Source of the DNA: Flavobacteriales bacterium
GTDB lineage: Bacteria; Bacteroidota; Bacteroidia; NORP154
DNA: 8,194 nt
Assembly: GCA_012965625.1 (NCBI GenBank)
Contig: DTSC01000227.1
Coordinates: 583-8,776 of the forward strand
Reading direction: 5' to 3'
Under the pieces are notes generated by a model. The model made no database searches, was not told the origin of the DNA, and saw only the letters and a program-made list of their open reading frames with translations. Made by a program: the position numbers and the translations under genes. The stretch's first letter is position 1. Each line of letters opens with the position of its first letter. Positions 6,383-8,194 of the stretch are shown piece by piece.

Positions 6383-7138
6383 ATGGAAGGAAATGTAACA
6401 CTATCAGCAGAGAAGGGAATAGGTACTATTGAGTTCTCGCATCCGCAAAGCAACTCATTGCCTGGAGCGGTTTTACAGTTGCTGGCAGATACTATAACTA
6501 AGGCAGGTAAAGACGATAGCATTAAGGTCATAATAATAAGTAGTGCCGGTGACCGGGCATTTTGTGCAGGTGCTTCTTTTGAAGAGCTGACCTCCATAGA
6601 GAACGAAGAAGAAGGAAAGGCTTTCTTCTCAGGATTTGCCAAGGTGATCAATGCCGCACGAAAATGTCCAAAGTTCATCATTGGACGTGTTCAGGGCAAA
6701 GCAGTAGGTGGCGGAGTAGGCATTGCAGCTGCTACCGATTACTGCCTGGCCACCAAATATGCATCCGTAAAGCTCAGCGAGCTAGCTATAGGGATAGGAC
6801 CATTCGTTGTGGGGCCAGCGGTGGAAAGAAAGATGGGTGCTTCTGCCTTTGGCCAATTGACCATTAATGCTACGGAATGGATGGATGCTGAATGGGCAAG
6901 GGAAAAAGGATTATTTAATGGGGTTTATGATAATGCAGCAGCAATGGATGAAGCCATTATGGAACTGGCTGAAAAACTGGCAGCTTCAAACCCTGAAGCA
7001 ATGGCAGGTCTAAAAAGTGCCCTTTGGGAGGGTACTGAACATTGGGATGAGCTTTTGATGGAACGTGCGACCATGAGCGGCAAGCTGGTTCTTTCTGAAT
7101 TTACAAGCAATGCAATAGCAAAATTCAAGACCATATAA
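6383..7138 (+). CDS. Enoyl-CoA hydratase/isomerase (crotonase) family protein
   Basis: A 251-residue crotonase-fold protein acting on an acyl-CoA thioester. The oxyanion-hole segments are present: FCAGASFEEL (60-69) and GRVQGKAVGGG (101-111). Aligned with rat mitochondrial enoyl-CoA hydratase, the second catalytic glutamate (Glu164 there) is kept as Glu133 in LSELAIG, but the first (Glu144) is Gly113 in GGGVG. It therefore looks unlike PaaF, which keeps both, and is nearer to LiuC/methylglutaconyl-CoA hydratase-like or isomerase members, also in its GIGPFVVGPAVERKMG stretch. It follows paaZ by 4 bp and precedes the SDR by 13 bp, so translational coupling in the paaZ operon is likely. The role could be hydration or double-bond migration of a ring-opened phenylacetate intermediate; the neighbourhood, not the motifs, suggests that. 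Firm in family, loose in substrate. Confidence 0.85.
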   Translation: MEGNVTLSAEKGIGTIEFSHPQSNSLPGAVLQLLADTITKAGKDDSIKVIIISSAGDRAFCAGASFEELTSIENEEEGKAFFSGFAKVINAARKCPKFIIGRVQGKAVGGGVGIAAATDYCLATKYASVKLSELAIGIGPFVVGPAVERKMGASAFGQLTINATEWMDAEWAREKGLFNGVYDNAAAMDEAIMELAEKLAASNPEAMAGLKSALWEGTEHWDELLMERATMSGKLVLSEFTSNAIAKFKTI

Positions 7139-7151
7139 AAGACATTAAAAT

Positions 7152-7985
7152 ATGTTAAACACCATTTTTAAAGAAGGATTATTTGAAGGTAAAAAAGCCC
7201 TGGTGACAGGTGGCGGAACTGGCATTGGTTTAAGGATAGCAAGGGAGCTGGCAACACTTGGTGCAGAAGTAGTAATTGCAAGCAGGAAGATGGAAAACCT
7301 GGAAAAAGGACTTAACATAATTACCAAAGAAGGAGGCAAAGCGATAGCCATAGAGTGCAATATCCGAAATGAGGATAGTATAGCTGCTTGTGTTACCGAA
7401 GCCATTGAGAAAATTGGTGGCATAGACTTCCTTATCAACAATGCGGGTGGGCAATTTCCTTCTCCTGCAGAAAATATTAATACCAAGGGGTGGAATGCCG
7501 TTATAGAGACCAACCTATCTGGCACCTTTCATATGTCCAGGCATGTATACAATGCGATAATGAAAAAAAATGGTGGTGCCATTGTCAACATAATTGCGGA
7601 TATGTGGAATGGGTTTCCAATGATGTCCCACACAGGAGCTGCCAGGGCAGGAGTAGATAACCTAACAAAGACGCTGGCTGTGGAATGGGGAAGAAATGGC
7701 GTGAGAGTGAACTCAGTGGCACCAGGCCTTATTCACTCCAGCGGATTAGATAGTTATGCCCCGGAATTCAAACAATATATCCTCTCAGCAGGAAAAAACA
7801 ATCAGGCTAATCGGATGGGAACAGAAGAAGAGGTTGCTGCAGCAGTAGTGTACTTGCTTTCGCCAGCAGCAGCATATATTACTGGAGAAACATTAAAGGT
7901 TGATGCGGGAGAATCGCTATACTCACCCCTTTTCCCTCCGAGTGAACATGAGAAAATCCCTCCCTTTAAAGATTCCGAAAATTAA
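7152..7985 (+). CDS. Short-chain reductase of the PECR/2,4-dienoyl-CoA reductase type with non-standard catalytic residues
   Basis: A 277-residue classical-length SDR. Cofactor motif TGGGTGIG at 19-26, Arg45 in ASRK after the second strand (suggesting NADPH), NNAG at 96-99 and Asn121 in ETNLSGTF. Many stretches match what I recall of human peroxisomal trans-2-enoyl-CoA reductase (PECR): CNIRNE, NNAGGQF-SPAE, KGW-AV-ETNL-GTF, HTGAARAGV-NLTK. The usual Ser-Tyr-Lys triad is not kept: the Tyr-xxx-Lys positions are Thr161 and Arg165, and the serine strand reads NIIADMW (146-152). PECR and DECR also lack the canonical tyrosine, so this points to an enoyl- or dienoyl-CoA reductase more than an alcohol dehydrogenase. 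Related bacterial proteins are sometimes labelled citronellol dehydrogenase. It is third in the paaZ operon, 13 bp after the crotonase. Such a reductase is not part of the canonical Paa pathway. Confidence 0.85.
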   Translation: MLNTIFKEGLFEGKKALVTGGGTGIGLRIARELATLGAEVVIASRKMENLEKGLNIITKEGGKAIAIECNIRNEDSIAACVTEAIEKIGGIDFLINNAGGQFPSPAENINTKGWNAVIETNLSGTFHMSRHVYNAIMKKNGGAIVNIIADMWNGFPMMSHTGAARAGVDNLTKTLAVEWGRNGVRVNSVAPGLIHSSGLDSYAPEFKQYILSAGKNNQANRMGTEEEVAAAVVYLLSPAAAYITGETLKVDAGESLYSPLFPPSEHEKIPPFKDSEN

Positions 7986-7994
7986 TCGTACCAC

Positions 7995-8194
7995 ATGAAC
8001 AGAATTATCCTCAGCTTTATCTTTCTTTTATTTTCCATGACAACTTTTTGTCAGGAAGATAATGATCGTGGTTACCTGGTAAAGGTAGGAGATAAAGCAC
8101 CGGACTTTACTGCCACTTTAACGGACGGAAGTCAAATTTCATTAAAAGACTTGCTAGGCAAAGTGGTCATGCTACAATTTACCGCCAGCTGGTG
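7995..8194 (+). CDS. Exported thioredoxin-fold protein (TlpA/peroxiredoxin-like), 3' end outside the window
   Basis: The first 66 codons of a gene that runs off the right edge. Residues 1-19 form a signal peptide (MNRI, a hydrophobic core of IIL..FIFLLF, then TTFC), with cleavage likely near Cys19/Gln20. Residues 31-66 are the opening of an AhpC/TlpA-type thioredoxin fold: VGDKAPDFTATLTDGS, SLKDLLGKVVMLQF and TASW. The window ends two bases into the next codon (TG-), where the family usually has the Cys of a WCxxC motif, so thiol-disulfide oxidoreductase activity is likely but unproven. It starts 9 bp after the SDR stop, so it sits on the paaZ operon transcript, though a periplasmic redox protein has no obvious metabolic link to PaaZ. 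It could relate functionally to the exported MsrA at the left end, which also needs thiol reductant. Confidence 0.8.
   Translation, partial: MNRIILSFIFLLFSMTTFCQEDNDRGYLVKVGDKAPDFTATLTDGSQISLKDLLGKVVMLQFTASW

Noticed and set aside
6151..6681. Minus-strand open frame of 176 codons across the paaZ/crotonase junction
   Set aside because: It lies opposite two well-supported genes and shows no recognisable domain; its length comes from the shadow of their codon pattern.
6383..7138. Calling the crotonase paaF or paaG
   Set aside because: It lacks the first catalytic glutamate that PaaF keeps, and its active-site region does not resemble PaaG; position beside paaZ alone is not enough for the name.
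7145..7525. Minus-strand open frame of 126 codons inside the SDR gene
   Set aside because: Antisense shadow of the conserved cofactor-binding region; no independent support.
1..8194. tRNA/rRNA genes, CRISPR repeats, insertion sequences or attachment sites
   Set aside because: Nothing with the needed structure was seen; nearly every base is in a supported gene or a short divergent gap.

Overview
The window looks like a piece of chromosome from a member of the Bacteroidota (Flavobacteriia or Cytophagia type). Reasons: moderately AT-rich DNA, few Shine-Dalgarno sequences before starts, matches to the Bacteroidota -7 promoter element TAnnTTTG in the divergent gaps, short N-terminal secretion signals such as the one at 7995 (ending in ...TTFCQ), and the proteins themselves. 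Almost all of it is coding. No RNA gene, mobile element, CRISPR array or gene break was found.

Layout. (1) Bases 1-69, minus strand: the first 23 codons of a gene running off the left edge, perhaps a formyltransferase-like protein. (2) 100-1368, plus: msrA (probably exported methionine sulfoxide reductase) followed 15 bp later by paaY (hexapeptide-repeat thioesterase of phenylacetate catabolism). (3) 1370-4245, minus: a two-gene unit of a GCS2-type carboxylate-amine ligase fused to a CBS pair, then an AstE/aspartoacylase-type zinc deacylase. Its last stop codon is one base from the paaY stop. (4) 4246-4329: a divergent promoter region holding a -7 match on each strand and a nested dyad. (5) 4330 to the right edge, plus: a tight operon of paaZ (bifunctional ring-opening hydrolase and aldehyde dehydrogenase), a crotonase-family protein, a PECR/DECR-like short-chain reductase with atypical catalytic residues, and the start of an exported thioredoxin-fold protein.

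How the genes fit together. PaaZ opens oxepin-CoA and oxidises the resulting aldehyde. In enterobacteria PaaY hydrolyses the dead-end cyclic thioester that forms when the aldehyde condenses instead of being oxidised. The crotonase and SDR are acyl-CoA enzymes that could act on downstream or side intermediates. The ring-epoxidising PaaABCE, the ligase PaaK, the thiolase and the canonical PaaF/PaaG/PaaH are not in view. The ligase/deacylase pair between paaY and paaZ is a plausible, poorly understood amide-forming and amide-cleaving module and is the best candidate here for undescribed biology. All catalytic assignments come from motifs read by eye; no database search was run.
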